The notes below the pieces were generated by a model. That model saw only the letters and a list, made by a program, of their open reading frames with translations, searched no databases and was not told the DNA's origin. The position numbers and the translations under genes are program-made. From positions 1-62,292 of the forward strand of contig CAMYKZ010000007.1 in the NCBI GenBank assembly GCA_947259045.1: a DNA stretch of 62,292 bases, written 5' to 3'. The DNA comes from an uncultured Afifella sp. (GTDB lineage: Bacteria; Pseudomonadota; Alphaproteobacteria; Rhizobiales; Afifellaceae). This document shows positions 16,229-24,925 of the stretch, in pieces (position 1 is the first letter of the stretch; every line of letters starts with the position of its first letter).

Positions 16229-16651
16229 CTAAACCGATGCGGCAGACGTGGCCTCGGCGTCACGACGTATTCGTGCGACCATCGAGGATAGACCGTTTGA
16301 GCGCTGGGCCGTAAGGTGGTCGCGCAGGCCAATCTGATTGAGTTGGGCTTCCGCATCTATTTCCAGGATGCGGCTGGCCCTCTGGCCGGAATAAAGCGCC
16401 AGAAGAATGGCAATGAGCCCTTGTACGATATGGGCATCGCTTTCGCCGCGAAAGTTCAACACCGGGTCTTCGCCGCCATCCGCCGTATGGACAAGCCAAA
16501 CCTGACTGGCGCAGCCGCGAACCTTGTTGGCGTCAATGCGTTCACTCTTTTCAAGCGGCGGGAGCGCCCTGCCCAGTTCAATGAGATATCGATATCGGTC
16601 TTCCCAGTCCTCAAGGAAATCAAAATCGTCAATGATCGCTTCGATGCTCAT
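16229..16651 (-). CDS. sufE: SufE-family sulfur acceptor
   Basis: A 140-residue SufE protein, which takes persulfide sulfur from the desulfurase SufS for Fe-S cluster building. C47 in KVRGCASQVWLV is the acceptor cysteine, and the N-terminal DDFDFLEDWEDRYRYLIELGR is the family signature. The start at 16651 matches where SufE homologues begin; an ATG at 16684 would add MLDLIPADCTI. Neither has a strong Shine-Dalgarno. The suf operon itself is not in the window. Confidence 0.92.
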   Translation of the reverse strand: MSIEAIIDDFDFLEDWEDRYRYLIELGRALPPLEKSERIDANKVRGCASQVWLVHTADGGEDPVLNFRGESDAHIVQGLIAILLALYSGQRASRILEIDAEAQLNQIGLRDHLTAQRSNGLSSMVARIRRDAEATSAASV

Positions 16652-16757
16652 GATGGTGCAATCTGCCGGGATAAGGTCCAACATTAGATAAAGCTCTCGC
16701 TGCCTGATGCAAGTTTCCAGTTATTCTGCATCCAGCCGTCAGATCCTTCGTGAGCTT

Positions 16758-17087
16758 TCAGTCCGGATCGGAGGAGGCCGCCCAATCAGCAATCAGATCC
16801 TGGTCGGTCAGCGTCCCGTCGTTCGGCAGATCGCGGTATGTTGAAATGGCGCCGAGGATTATATCAATGCCGGTTTCAGCCTTGAGCTTCAGAAGCGTTA
16901 TGGTGTCGCCGCCGGCTTCGCAGGCATTCGGGTTACGTTCGCACGTCTTCGAAACATCGCGGGCAAGCGTGCGCATTGCAGAAAATGTTGCAAGCACACT
17001 GACCCTGGGCGGAGGCATACCGTCAGTTGCCGGCGGCAAGATCATCACCACGACACCGAGCCAGAAAATCAGCCGAAACAGAAACAT
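16758..17087 (-). CDS. DUF5330 protein
   Basis: A 109-residue protein with one N-terminal hydrophobic segment (FLFRLIFWLGVVVMILPP) that is either a signal anchor or an uncleaved signal, then a small domain with two cysteines (ERNPNACEAG). This matches DUF5330, a family of rhizobial proteins that I recall as often encoded near sufE. Function unknown. Its C-terminal half carries LKLKAETGIDIILGAISTYRD. Confidence 0.75.
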   Translation of the reverse strand: MFLFRLIFWLGVVVMILPPATDGMPPPRVSVLATFSAMRTLARDVSKTCERNPNACEAGGDTITLLKLKAETGIDIILGAISTYRDLPNDGTLTDQDLIADWAASSDPD

Positions 17088-17357
17088 CGTCTAAGACCAG
17101 CGTCCCCGGTAGTGAATGGCCGACCATGATCGGCGTTGAACTCGCATCCGTGGTTCGGCAGATAACACCAATTCTGAACTTTTTTGTTAATCCGGCAGTA
17201 ATGATATGCCCGATTTCGGCTGTCTGGAAAGATTGCATTAACCCTGTTTTGAAGAATTCGGCCGATCGCAGACCCGCTGATAACATGCTTCAGAATTCCT
17301 TAAGCGGATTGATCAAAAGCTGATTGCGGAATTAACAAACGGCGAAGGATGGTCTGC

Positions 17358-18752
17358 ATGCTGGCGACCGGCGGACAGGCGAAAGCACAACGACAGGGGC
17401 AGGGTGTGACTGGCGCCCTGCGCTTGCCGCGCAGGCCGGCAATGACGCTGGTCTGGCGCCGCGACCGCTGGATGCACCTTGTCCTTGGCCTCGCAGGCGC
17501 GTTGTCTTTCCCGTTCATGGTCGCCGCAGCCATCGCAACCGGTTTGCCGTTTGGTGTCGCGTCGTCTCTGGCGGTTTCGCATCTGGCCGCGGCGGTTCCC
17601 GGCATTCCTTCCGCGGAACGTCTGCGCCTGAGCCGGCTTGTATCCGGTCTTGCCGTTTTGTGGGCAATGGTGTGCGTTGCGGCTATCGGCGCAGGGATCG
17701 CACCGGTGTTCGGCTGGGAGGCAGCATTTTCACTGGCGGTCGCAGCTTGCCCCGGCATCGCCGATGTCTGGATGAGGCAGCGTAAAGGCAGGTCGCAGAT
17801 CACCAGCCGTGACATTGCCTGCCTGGAGACTTTTGCCGTTGGCGAAGCCGTGATCATAACGGATCGTCAGGGCCGGTTGCTCGGCTCGACCTGGGCTGCC
17901 CGCAGGCTCGTTGACGGTCTGGTCCAGATGTCTTCCTCCGACATTGTCCAGATCGCAGAACTTGCCGACAGGCCGGCGCTCTCCAGTGCGCTTCTGCGCA
18001 GTGCGCGACAGGGTTCGGTGGAGGAATGCGATATCCGGCTTGCCAATGATATGCCAGGAAAACCCGTGGCAATGACGGTCAAACCGGTCGGTCCGGACCG
18101 GCTGGCTGTCATGCTGAGACATGATCTGAAAGACCTGTGCGGGAGGCTGCTGGTTTCGGATCCGGTCCAGCAAGCCAAAAGCGGCGGTTTCGGTCACGGC
18201 GGCAAATCGGCCGCTGCCGGCAGAATTGCATCCGGTTGTGCGGGCGCGGGTGTCAATGTCGGGGAGACCGTGGAATTTGCGCTTCGCCTGGCACGGGCGG
18301 ACGCAGACAGATCGGGCATTTCGATTGATTATTCGTGCGTTGATCGATTTGCCGAAACCGCCTGCGATCGCAGGGCCTTGAGGCAAATTGTCATCAATCT
18401 GGTGAATAATGCGATCAAGTTCAGCAATCATGACGGACAGGTCAGCGTTGAGGTCCGTAAGCTTCCGGGATCTGCGCTGATCAGGATTTCCGACAAGGGC
18501 ATTGGTATCGCCGAGGCCGATCAGGAACGCATATTCGCTTTCCGGGGGCGCTCGGGAAACGAAGACCGCAAGGGCTATGGGCTTGGACTGTCCATCGTTA
18601 GCGATCTGGTTGATGCCGCCGGTGGCACCATCGTCTTGTCCAGCAAACTGGGTGTTGGGACGATTGTTGATGTTCGGTTGCCGCTGGTTGGCGACCATAA
18701 CCGGGCCGCCGTCGGCCCGGTGACACAATTCTGGCAGCTTGCTGCCGAGTGA
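17358..18752 (+). CDS. Histidine-kinase-like protein without a recognisable phosphoacceptor domain
   Basis: A 464-residue membrane protein. Hydrophobic spans occupy about residues 38-130. A PAS-like region follows (VGEAVIITDRQGRLLGSTWAARRLV). The C-terminal GHKL ATPase is complete: N box DRRALRQIVINLVNNAIKFS, G1 SDKGIGIAEAD, G2 GYGLGLSIVSD. Between PAS and ATPase, where a HisKA domain with HELRTP-type motif should lie, there are only about 60 residues with a Gly/Ala-rich stretch and no H-box. It may have lost the dimerisation/phosphotransfer helices. The ATG at 17358 is favoured because GAAGG abuts the earlier ATG at 17349. The next gene begins 12 bases after its stop. Confidence 0.8.
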   Translation: MLATGGQAKAQRQGQGVTGALRLPRRPAMTLVWRRDRWMHLVLGLAGALSFPFMVAAAIATGLPFGVASSLAVSHLAAAVPGIPSAERLRLSRLVSGLAVLWAMVCVAAIGAGIAPVFGWEAAFSLAVAACPGIADVWMRQRKGRSQITSRDIACLETFAVGEAVIITDRQGRLLGSTWAARRLVDGLVQMSSSDIVQIAELADRPALSSALLRSARQGSVEECDIRLANDMPGKPVAMTVKPVGPDRLAVMLRHDLKDLCGRLLVSDPVQQAKSGGFGHGGKSAAAGRIASGCAGAGVNVGETVEFALRLARADADRSGISIDYSCVDRFAETACDRRALRQIVINLVNNAIKFSNHDGQVSVEVRKLPGSALIRISDKGIGIAEADQERIFAFRGRSGNEDRKGYGLGLSIVSDLVDAAGGTIVLSSKLGVGTIVDVRLPLVGDHNRAAVGPVTQFWQLAAE

Positions 18753-18764
18753 GGGGTTATGAGT

Positions 18765-19235
18765 ATGCGTTACGATTGGATGGCAAGCAGCCGCTTTGTT
18801 GCCGCGATGATATTTCTCAGCCTGACGCTGATGATTTTTGGGAATGCGCTGTTCATGCAACCCGAACCCCATCCGGCACCGTTGTTTTTCACACGCACAT
18901 CGGCGCTTTCCGCCGACCAGGTCAGGAAAGCGCCGCTTCCTGTCGCTCGCGGTGATCGGGTCGCAAGTGTCACGGACCGTCCCAAGGTTCGGCCCTTCAA
19001 TTCGGAAAGACCAATCTCCGAACCGGCCCAGAAGGCCGATCCGATCGTTCTCGCAATTCAACAGGCTCTGGCGGATGCAGCCTACGGTCCGGTTGCCATC
19101 GATGGCATTTCGGGCCGCCAGACGACAGATGCGATCCGGCGATTCCAGCTGGATCAGGGCATGCCTGTGACCGGCAAGATCAATGACAATCTGATTACCC
19201 GGCTTATTTCCGTCGGGGCAATGGCGCAAAACTAG
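18765..19235 (+). CDS. Membrane-anchored peptidoglycan-binding protein
   Basis: About 156 residues: an N-terminal hydrophobic anchor (VAAMIFLSLTLMIFGNALF), a Pro/Arg-rich linker and a C-terminal PG_binding_1 domain with the marker IDGISGRQTTDAIRRFQ. It should sit on the periplasmic side and touch the cell wall. GAGGGG lies 8 bases before the ATG at 18765 and only 2 bases before the ATG at 18759, so the inner start is preferred. It is tightly spaced between the kinase-like gene and the DUF1491 gene, so the three are probably co-transcribed. Confidence 0.8.
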   Translation: MRYDWMASSRFVAAMIFLSLTLMIFGNALFMQPEPHPAPLFFTRTSALSADQVRKAPLPVARGDRVASVTDRPKVRPFNSERPISEPAQKADPIVLAIQQALADAAYGPVAIDGISGRQTTDAIRRFQLDQGMPVTGKINDNLITRLISVGAMAQN

Positions 19236-19236
19236 G

Positions 19237-19581
19237 ATGCTCCGGCTTCGTTCTGATATCTGGGTCGCCGGATTGATACGACGGGCCCAGAATGAAGGAG
19301 CCTATGCCGTCCTGCGCAGAAAGGGCGCCGAGCAAGCCGGAGCGATATTCATTGTCGTCAATTGTCTGGACGGTCGCCACCACCTTCTTTCACCTGCACC
19401 GCAAATGGCGTTCGATGAGGATCACCCCTCCGATCGGCTGTTTTCGCAAGTGCTGACCGGCGTCCAATCGGAAAAGCTTGACGAACATCTGGCGCAGGAG
19501 CTGAAATTCGATCCCGATTGCTGGATCGTCGAAATCGAAGATCGCCAGGAACGGCCATTCGCCGATATCATGAAGGCGTAA
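19237..19581 (+). CDS. DUF1491 protein
   Basis: A 114-residue soluble protein matching DUF1491, found across Alphaproteobacteria. Family features seen are the start LRSDIWVAGLIRRAQNEGAY, the central GAIFIVVNCLDG and the end DCWIVEIEDRQERPF. Function unknown. Its ATG follows the stop of the peptidoglycan-binding gene by one base, a strong sign of an operon. Confidence 0.85.
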   Translation: MLRLRSDIWVAGLIRRAQNEGAYAVLRRKGAEQAGAIFIVVNCLDGRHHLLSPAPQMAFDEDHPSDRLFSQVLTGVQSEKLDEHLAQELKFDPDCWIVEIEDRQERPFADIMKA

Positions 19582-19700
19582 TTCACCACATTCTGAACAC
19601 AATTTGTCCACGCCGTTCACGTCCCGTTAACTAACCATCGGTCATGACTTCATATCTGGCTAATCGTGGCCATGGATTTTTGACAGTGAGGAACGAACCG

Positions 19701-19877
19701 ATGACCAACGTCATCCTGTTTCCCGACCGGACAACTCAGCGCGTCGCGGACAACCAAAACCCGGTGGAAGGCGAGGTCATAATTTTTCCCGGAGTCCGCG
19801 TTGAATACCATGACGATCCGGCAACTGTTGATCTCAGTTGCCGCATCCGCGCTCAGTCTGCACAGACAAAGACCTGA
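19701..19877 (+). CDS. Short conserved-type hypothetical protein
   Basis: A 58-residue protein. The first residues, TNVILFPDRT, and the centre, GEVIIFPGVRVEYHD, resemble small rhizobial proteins I have seen annotated only as hypothetical. A longer frame begins at 19644, but the ATG at 19701 has GTGAGGAA upstream and begins at the conserved part. It is 119 bases after DUF1491 on the same strand and convergent with the DUF1254 gene. Confidence 0.6.
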   Translation: MTNVILFPDRTTQRVADNQNPVEGEVIIFPGVRVEYHDDPATVDLSCRIRAQSAQTKT

Positions 19878-19931
19878 GCCGCCTTTGGCCAAAAGGCCGG
19901 CCGATGACAAAGAACGTCTGAACGGGCTGGT

Positions 19932-20519
19932 CTAAACGCCGGCTTCGCAAACCGCACTGTCGATCGCCTCGCGCGCGGTTCGCCGGAGTTCAGCAGTCGG
20001 CGCATAGAGCCGGAAAACAGCAATCAGTTTATTGCTGTCCGTCTCCACGACGATCAAATCATCGATGTCTTCAGGCGGGCTTTCCTTCAGCAGGGCGCTC
20101 TGAACCGGATTGACCACCAGCATATCAAGTGTGCCATCCTGCGCTGTCCGGTCATTCAGACTGAATTCAGCAATGCCATTATTGTTGAACAGGGCCAGTG
20201 ACCAGAACCGGTCTGGCGCGGTCAGGGATAATATACCCGGCGCAGTATCCAGCAGCAGCATGCAGGCGCTGTGTTCGAACATCGGATCGAGGCCGGGCAG
20301 CAATGCTGTTTCCGGATCATTCGGAATGGCACGGAAGCGACCGGTTTCAGCGAATGAGCCGACTCTCGACCACCCATCGGCGGAAGCAAATCGAGGGACG
20401 AGCAGCACAGCCAGGATATGAATGGCGGTTGCCAGAAAGAAAACCGCCAGACCGACCGTGATGATATTGCGCATCAGCGTCGCTTCCCTGACCGCATCCT
20501 TATGCCCGAAAAAAATCAT
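19932..20519 (-). CDS. DUF1254 protein, membrane-anchored
   Basis: A 195-residue protein with an N-terminal span (IITVGLAVFFLATAIHILAVLL) and a periplasmic domain including CMLLLDTAPGILSLTAP, FWSLALFNNNGIAEFSLNDR and LIVVETD. This fits the short DUF1254 proteins encoded beside DUF1214 in rhizobia. Its start overlaps the DUF1214 stop as ATGA, so the two are translationally coupled. Function unknown; the location next to a cell-wall synthase suggests an envelope role. Confidence 0.75.
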   Translation of the reverse strand: MIFFGHKDAVREATLMRNIITVGLAVFFLATAIHILAVLLVPRFASADGWSRVGSFAETGRFRAIPNDPETALLPGLDPMFEHSACMLLLDTAPGILSLTAPDRFWSLALFNNNGIAEFSLNDRTAQDGTLDMLVVNPVQSALLKESPPEDIDDLIVVETDSNKLIAVFRLYAPTAELRRTAREAIDSAVCEAGV

Positions 20520-21103
20520 CGGCAGCTCCGAAGACGAATTTCCGGCATGGTGAAATCGGTCAGTTCGGTGAGTGTCCGCGCGGTCGTATCATACAGCCGA
20601 ACCACGATGCGCATGCCGCCGGCTGTCTGGCCCGGACCTGCCGATGACAGCCAGTTTCCCGCTTTCGGAATGGGAGCAACCGAAATCTGAAAACTGCCAT
20701 CTGCATTGCGGATGATCTTGTCACTGCCGATTGCGGTTCTGGCTTGCCGGGCCCCGGGGCGCGTTGAGGACACGTTTTCCAGCGTCAGCGTCCAGAGTCG
20801 CGCCGGAGGCGTCTGACCCTCGATCATGTAGGAACACCGGCCTAGCAGGCGGTCGCCATTGCTGTCAGTGCTGGCATAAAGCGCAAGGCCTTCACCGGCG
20901 CCCAGCGGAAGTTCACCGTTGCGCGCAAGCCGGGCACGAGAATACGGGTCCGTATCGGCTGTACCTGCATTGGGCCAGGTCGACCAGGAGCCCAATTGCA
21001 GTGAGTCGATTGGCGCAGCAGCTTGTGCGGCCAACCAGGCTGAACCAAGGCCGAGGGCAATTGATGTCAGAACAATACCGATTAGAACAATTGATCGTGT
21101 CAC
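20516..21103 (-). CDS. DUF1214 protein, membrane-anchored
   Basis: A 195-residue protein with an N-terminal signal or anchor (IVLIGIVLTSIALGLGSAWLAAQA) and a DUF1214-type periplasmic domain (WSTWPNAGTADTDPYSRA, then LWTLTLEN and a C-terminal MRIVVRLYD). Its ATG is four bases after the PBP stop and its stop overlaps the DUF1254 start, making a three-gene unit. No enzymatic motif is seen. Confidence 0.8.
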   Translation of the reverse strand: MTRSIVLIGIVLTSIALGLGSAWLAAQAAAPIDSLQLGSWSTWPNAGTADTDPYSRARLARNGELPLGAGEGLALYASTDSNGDRLLGRCSYMIEGQTPPARLWTLTLENVSSTRPGARQARTAIGSDKIIRNADGSFQISVAPIPKAGNWLSSAGPGQTAGGMRIVVRLYDTTARTLTELTDFTMPEIRLRSCR

Positions 21104-21107
21104 GTCA

Positions 21108-23261
21108 CTATTTTGCGGTTTGCGCGGAAAGCGCTGCTGTCTCTTTACCGTTGGTCAATTGCGACACCGGCGCGATCTCGATAAGTCTGTTTTCAAGTTG
21201 CTCAAGCGCCCGCGATGTCACCGGAGAAAGGCGACGGGCGCCAACGGCGCCGTTATCAGACGCCAACGAGTCCGGATTATCTGCCGTCTGGACGGCGATA
21301 TCGACATTCGGTGGCGGCGCCAATCCCGGCAATGGTTTGATCTCGGCGTAAAGATGGGCCGCCTGCATGTATCGCTGCCAGGTCTCGGCGGGCAGCCGGC
21401 CTCCCGTCAGCCGTCTGGTACTGGTGAAATTATCATTGCCGAACCACACAGCCGTGGAATAATTGCCGGTAAACCCGACAAACCAGGCATCGCGATAGGC
21501 CTGTGTCGTTCCGGTCTTGCCGGCGGCGTTGATGCCAGGCAGCTGTGCCCGCCGGCCGGTTCCTGCAAGCACCACATTGTTCAGCATCTCAACCATTCCG
21601 ATGACGGTCTTTTCAGTCAGGACACGCTCCATCGCCGGCGCTTCCGTCCTTCTGTCATATAGCACCTCGCCGGACGAAGTACGGATGTTCAGGACGGCAT
21701 GAGGCTGAGCGCGGAAACCGCCATTTGCAAAGGCCGAATAGCCGGTCGCCATATCCAGCACGGTCACTTCCGAAGGGCCCAGAGGCAATGCCCGCGTGAC
21801 GCGCAATGGCGATTCAACGCCCATCCGCTTCGCCATGTCGGCAATCGGCTGGCGTCCGATCGCAATGGACAGGCGCACCGGAATGGTATTGATCGATCTG
21901 GTGAGCGCTGTTTTCAGGGTGACGCGGCCTCGATAGGATCGGCCGTAATTCTTCGGCGCCCAATTGCCGATCCGGATCGGTGCATCGACGACGATACTCT
22001 CCGGCGTATAGCCGTTCTCAAGTGCTGTCGCATAGACATAGGGCTTGAACGAGGAACCAGGTTGCCGACGCGCCCGTGTTGCCCGGTTGAATGTCGATTG
22101 GCCGTAATCGCGGCCGCCGACCATTGCGCGAACAGTGCCGTCAGGCTCCATGGAAACCAGGGCGGCCTGGCCGACGTCATAAGCTTCGCCGCTTTCCCTG
22201 AGTGAGGATTCGACTGCGGTTTCAGCGGCGTCCTGCAGGCGTGCATCGATGGTTGTCCGTGCAATCAGAACCTTGTTGCCGCCGTCCACAAGGCGTTTGA
22301 CCTCCTCGAAGGCCCAGTCGAGAAAATAATCCGGTGACGACGTGTTTTCCCGCGCCACGGGTGTCGCCGGCATGCGCCGGGCTGCAACGACCTGTCCCTC
22401 GGTCATGAAGCCTGCCTGAACCATGTTTGTCAGAACCTCGTTGGCTCTCGCCCGTGCGGCCGGCAGGTTGATATGCGGCGCATAGCGGGCCGGCGCCTTG
22501 AAAAGACCGGCCAGCATTGCCGATTCAGCCAGCGAGAGTTCGGTTGCCTCCTTGCCGAAATAGAAATCGGCTGCCGCAGCGACGCCAAATGTGCCGCCGC
22601 CCATATAGGCGCGGTCAAGATAGAATTTCAGGATCTCCCGCTTCGAAAGGTTAGCCTCAAGCCACAAGGCAAGGTAAGCTTCCTTGATCTTGCGTTGCAG
22701 GGTGCGCTCGTTCGACAGAAACAGGTTTTTTGCCAGTTGTTGGGTAATCGAAGACCCGCCCTGAACGACCCCGCCAGCGCGGGCATTTTCGACAATCGCC
22801 CGGGCGGTCCCCAGAATATCGATGCCGAAATGATCAAAAAACCGTCGGTCTTCCGTTGCCATGACGGTCTTGATCAGGTGGTCGGGCAGATCCTCGATTT
22901 CGACGGCATCATCCAGCAGAATGCCGCGTTTGCCGATCTCGTTGCCGTATCTGTCCAGAAACGTGACGGAATATTCGCTCTGGCTTCGCCAGTCCTTGCC
23001 GATTGCCTCAAAGGCGGGAACCCCGAACGCCAGAAGAACCAGCGCCCCGGCGACGCCAAGCGTAAAACTTTCGCTGGCCAGCTCGCCAAGCAGTTTGCGA
23101 AACCCGGTAAACGAAAACCTGCGGAAGAACACCACGATTGATTCGTAGATATCGCCAAGCGTCTGGCTGCCGTCATGCAGGTATGTGTCGATAAACGCAT
23201 CGAGCTCCAGTGCCCGGAAAAAGCGCTTTTTCTTTCTTGATATCTTGAACGGGTCACGCAT
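21108..23261 (-). CDS. Class A penicillin-binding protein (PBP1A-type)
   Basis: A 717-residue bifunctional peptidoglycan synthase. One membrane span at about residues 65-90 is followed by a GT51 transglycosylase with catalytic E137 in [12 protein letters not shown] and the [16 protein letters not shown] motif. The transpeptidase has S403-SFK406 (active-site serine), S456-I-N and K582-TG in [14 protein letters not shown], so both activities look intact. The ATG at 23261 is preferred because homologues start MRDPF; one at 23300 would add 13 residues. It heads the operon with DUF1214 and DUF1254 and diverges from the YcgN gene. Confidence 0.93.
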   Translation of the reverse strand: MRDPFKISRKKKRFFRALELDAFIDTYLHDGSQTLGDIYESIVVFFRRFSFTGFRKLLGELASESFTLGVAGALVLLAFGVPAFEAIGKDWRSQSEYSVTFLDRYGNEIGKRGILLDDAVEIEDLPDHLIKTVMATEDRRFFDHFGIDILGTARAIVENARAGGVVQGGSSITQQLAKNLFLSNERTLQRKIKEAYLALWLEANLSKREILKFYLDRAYMGGGTFGVAAAADFYFGKEATELSLAESAMLAGLFKAPARYAPHINLPAARARANEVLTNMVQAGFMTEGQVVAARRMPATPVARENTSSPDYFLDWAFEEVKRLVDGGNKVLIARTTIDARLQDAAETAVESSLRESGEAYDVGQAALVSMEPDGTVRAMVGGRDYGQSTFNRATRARRQPGSSFKPYVYATALENGYTPESIVVDAPIRIGNWAPKNYGRSYRGRVTLKTALTRSINTIPVRLSIAIGRQPIADMAKRMGVESPLRVTRALPLGPSEVTVLDMATGYSAFANGGFRAQPHAVLNIRTSSGEVLYDRRTEAPAMERVLTEKTVIGMVEMLNNVVLAGTGRRAQLPGINAAGKTGTTQAYRDAWFVGFTGNYSTAVWFGNDNFTSTRRLTGGRLPAETWQRYMQAAHLYAEIKPLPGLAPPPNVDIAVQTADNPDSLASDNGAVGARRLSPVTSRALEQLENRLIEIAPVSQLTNGKETAALSAQTAK

Positions 23262-23352
23262 TGGTGCTGCCTCGGGGCTTGCCCTGTCCGATGTGCGCAT
23301 CTACGCCATGGATTGCAATATCTCAAACCCGGATATTAAGGAAATGGTTACC

Positions 23353-23838
23353 ATGATGCCACCCCATTCGGAACCATCTCAGCCGGACGGAAAACCGTTC
23401 TGGCAGACGAAAAGTCTGAAACAGATGAATGCGAGCGAGTGGGAAGCGCTTTGCGACGGTTGCGGCCGGTGCTGTCTGAACAAGCTGGAAGATTATGATA
23501 CGGCGGAGATTTTGTGGACAAATATAGGCTGCCGGCTTCTTGACGATCATACATGCCTTTGCCGTAATTATCCCGATCGTCATGCGGAAGTCGCCGATTG
23601 CCTGCCGTTGACGCCTGAAACCGTACCGACAATGGCATGGTTGCCGCCAACCTGCGCCTATCGCCTGATCGACGAAGGAAAGCCGCTCTATTGGTGGCAT
23701 TATCTGGTCTCGGGCGAGCGGGAATCAGTCCATCAGGCCGGAATTTCCGTACGCGGGCGCACGGTTGCCGAAAAGGGGCTTACGGTAGAGGATTTCGAAA
23801 GTTATCTTGTCCAATGGCCAGGAGAAGGTCCGGATTGA
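23353..23838 (+). CDS. YcgN/UPF0260 cysteine-cluster protein
   Basis: A 161-residue soluble protein of the YcgN family. The hallmark is the cysteine cluster [17 protein letters not shown], with further cysteines in [23 protein letters not shown] and PPTCAYRL, a pattern that suggests metal or Fe-S binding. Function unknown. Several in-frame starts exist (23344, 23353, 23356); AAGGA at 23339-23343 is best spaced for 23353. Confidence 0.88.
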   Translation: MMPPHSEPSQPDGKPFWQTKSLKQMNASEWEALCDGCGRCCLNKLEDYDTAEILWTNIGCRLLDDHTCLCRNYPDRHAEVADCLPLTPETVPTMAWLPPTCAYRLIDEGKPLYWWHYLVSGERESVHQAGISVRGRTVAEKGLTVEDFESYLVQWPGEGPD

Positions 23839-23941
23839 TGATTGAGAACCGTCATCGTGCGCTTGAAAGTGTCCCAGGATGGTTAATGATCAACGCGGGT
23901 CGTTCAGGTGCGGTTCAGTTCCATGTGCTAAAACCGGGACC

Positions 23942-24229
23942 ATGATGACAACGATAAGAACATTTCTGAAAACGTCCGCTTTGGCGATTGCCGTGTCTGT
24001 GGCAATGCCGACGATTGCCAGTGCAGTCTGCCTGTCCCAGGCGGAAAGCTATGAATTTGTCAAATCCGGCCGTGTTCTGCCGCTTTCCAAGGCAATCAGG
24101 CGGGCTGGAATCAAAGGCAAGGTGGTGAAAGTCGCTCTTTGCAAAACGCCGGATACGCCGCCGCGCTACAGATTGTCGGTGATCGGCCGTGGCGGAAACT
24201 TGCGCCAAGTCGTAATTCCGGCAAACTGA
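23942..24229 (+). CDS. feuN: FeuN-like small periplasmic modulator
   Basis: A 95-residue protein with a signal peptide ending at about ASA (26-28). The mature part is about 67 residues, basic, with two cysteines (C30 and C67) that could pair. It is encoded 30 bases before a FeuP-type response regulator on the same strand. In Sinorhizobium meliloti feuN, a small periplasmic protein gene, precedes feuPQ and restrains FeuQ signalling. The assignment rests mainly on position, size and export signal; sequence identity was not tested. Confidence 0.65.
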   Translation: MMTTIRTFLKTSALAIAVSVAMPTIASAVCLSQAESYEFVKSGRVLPLSKAIRRAGIKGKVVKVALCKTPDTPPRYRLSVIGRGGNLRQVVIPAN

Positions 24230-24259
24230 TATCCGGTACGGACCAGAAGGGGTGCATCC

Positions 24260-24925
24260 ATGCGTGTTCTTGTTGTCGAAGATGATGAGGATCTGAATGG
24301 CCAGATCGCCGAAGCGCTGCGCGAGAACGGTTATGTTGTCGACACGGCCTTCGATGGCGAGGAAGGCCATTTTCTCGGCGATACCGAGCCCTTTGACGCG
24401 GTTGTCCTCGATATCGGTTTGCCGCAGATGGATGGCATATCCGTGCTGGAATCCTGGCGGCGCGACGGACGGACGATGCCGGTTCTGCTTTTGACAGCGC
24501 GCGATCGCTGGTCTGACAAGGTGCAGGGCATTGACGCCGGCGCAGATGATTATGTCGCCAAGCCGTTTCACATCGAAGAGGTGCTTGCGCGCATTCGCGC
24601 TCTGGTCCGCCGGGCTGCGGGCCATGCTTCCAACGAGATGGAATGCGGCCCGGTTCGCGTCGACGTCAAGGCAAGCCGGGTCAGTGTCGATGGCAATCCG
24701 ATCAAATTGACCTCGCATGAGTACAAGGTGCTGGAATATCTCATGCATCATACCGGCAAGGTCATTTCCCGCACGGAACTCACCGAACATCTCTATGACC
24801 AGGATTTCGATCGGGATTCAAATACGATCGAAGTTTTTGTCGGCCGCCTGCGCAAAAAGCTCGGTGTCGATGTTATCGAAACCGTCCGCGGTCTTGGCTA
24901 TCGCATCGACGCAAGCGACGGATGA
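24260..24925 (+). CDS. feuP: FeuP-type response regulator (OmpR family)
   Basis: A 221-residue regulator. Receiver residues are the acidic pair E7-D8-D9, phosphoacceptor D51 (VVLDIGLPQMDG) and the conserved lysine in DYVAKPF. The C-terminal OmpR-type winged helix has DFDRDSNTIEVFVGRLRKKLG. Stretches such as ARDRWSDKVQGIDAGADDYV and EHLYDQDFDRDSNTIEVF agree with what I recall of rhizobial FeuP, which activates ndvA and osmoadaptation genes. The stop overlaps the feuQ start by four bases. Confidence 0.85.
   Translation: MRVLVVEDDEDLNGQIAEALRENGYVVDTAFDGEEGHFLGDTEPFDAVVLDIGLPQMDGISVLESWRRDGRTMPVLLLTARDRWSDKVQGIDAGADDYVAKPFHIEEVLARIRALVRRAAGHASNEMECGPVRVDVKASRVSVDGNPIKLTSHEYKVLEYLMHHTGKVISRTELTEHLYDQDFDRDSNTIEVFVGRLRKKLGVDVIETVRGLGYRIDASDG

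Noticed and set aside
17730..19229. A 499-codon frame opposite the kinase-like gene
   Set aside because: The plus strand carries GHKL ATPase boxes and a peptidoglycan-binding domain; the antisense product shows none.
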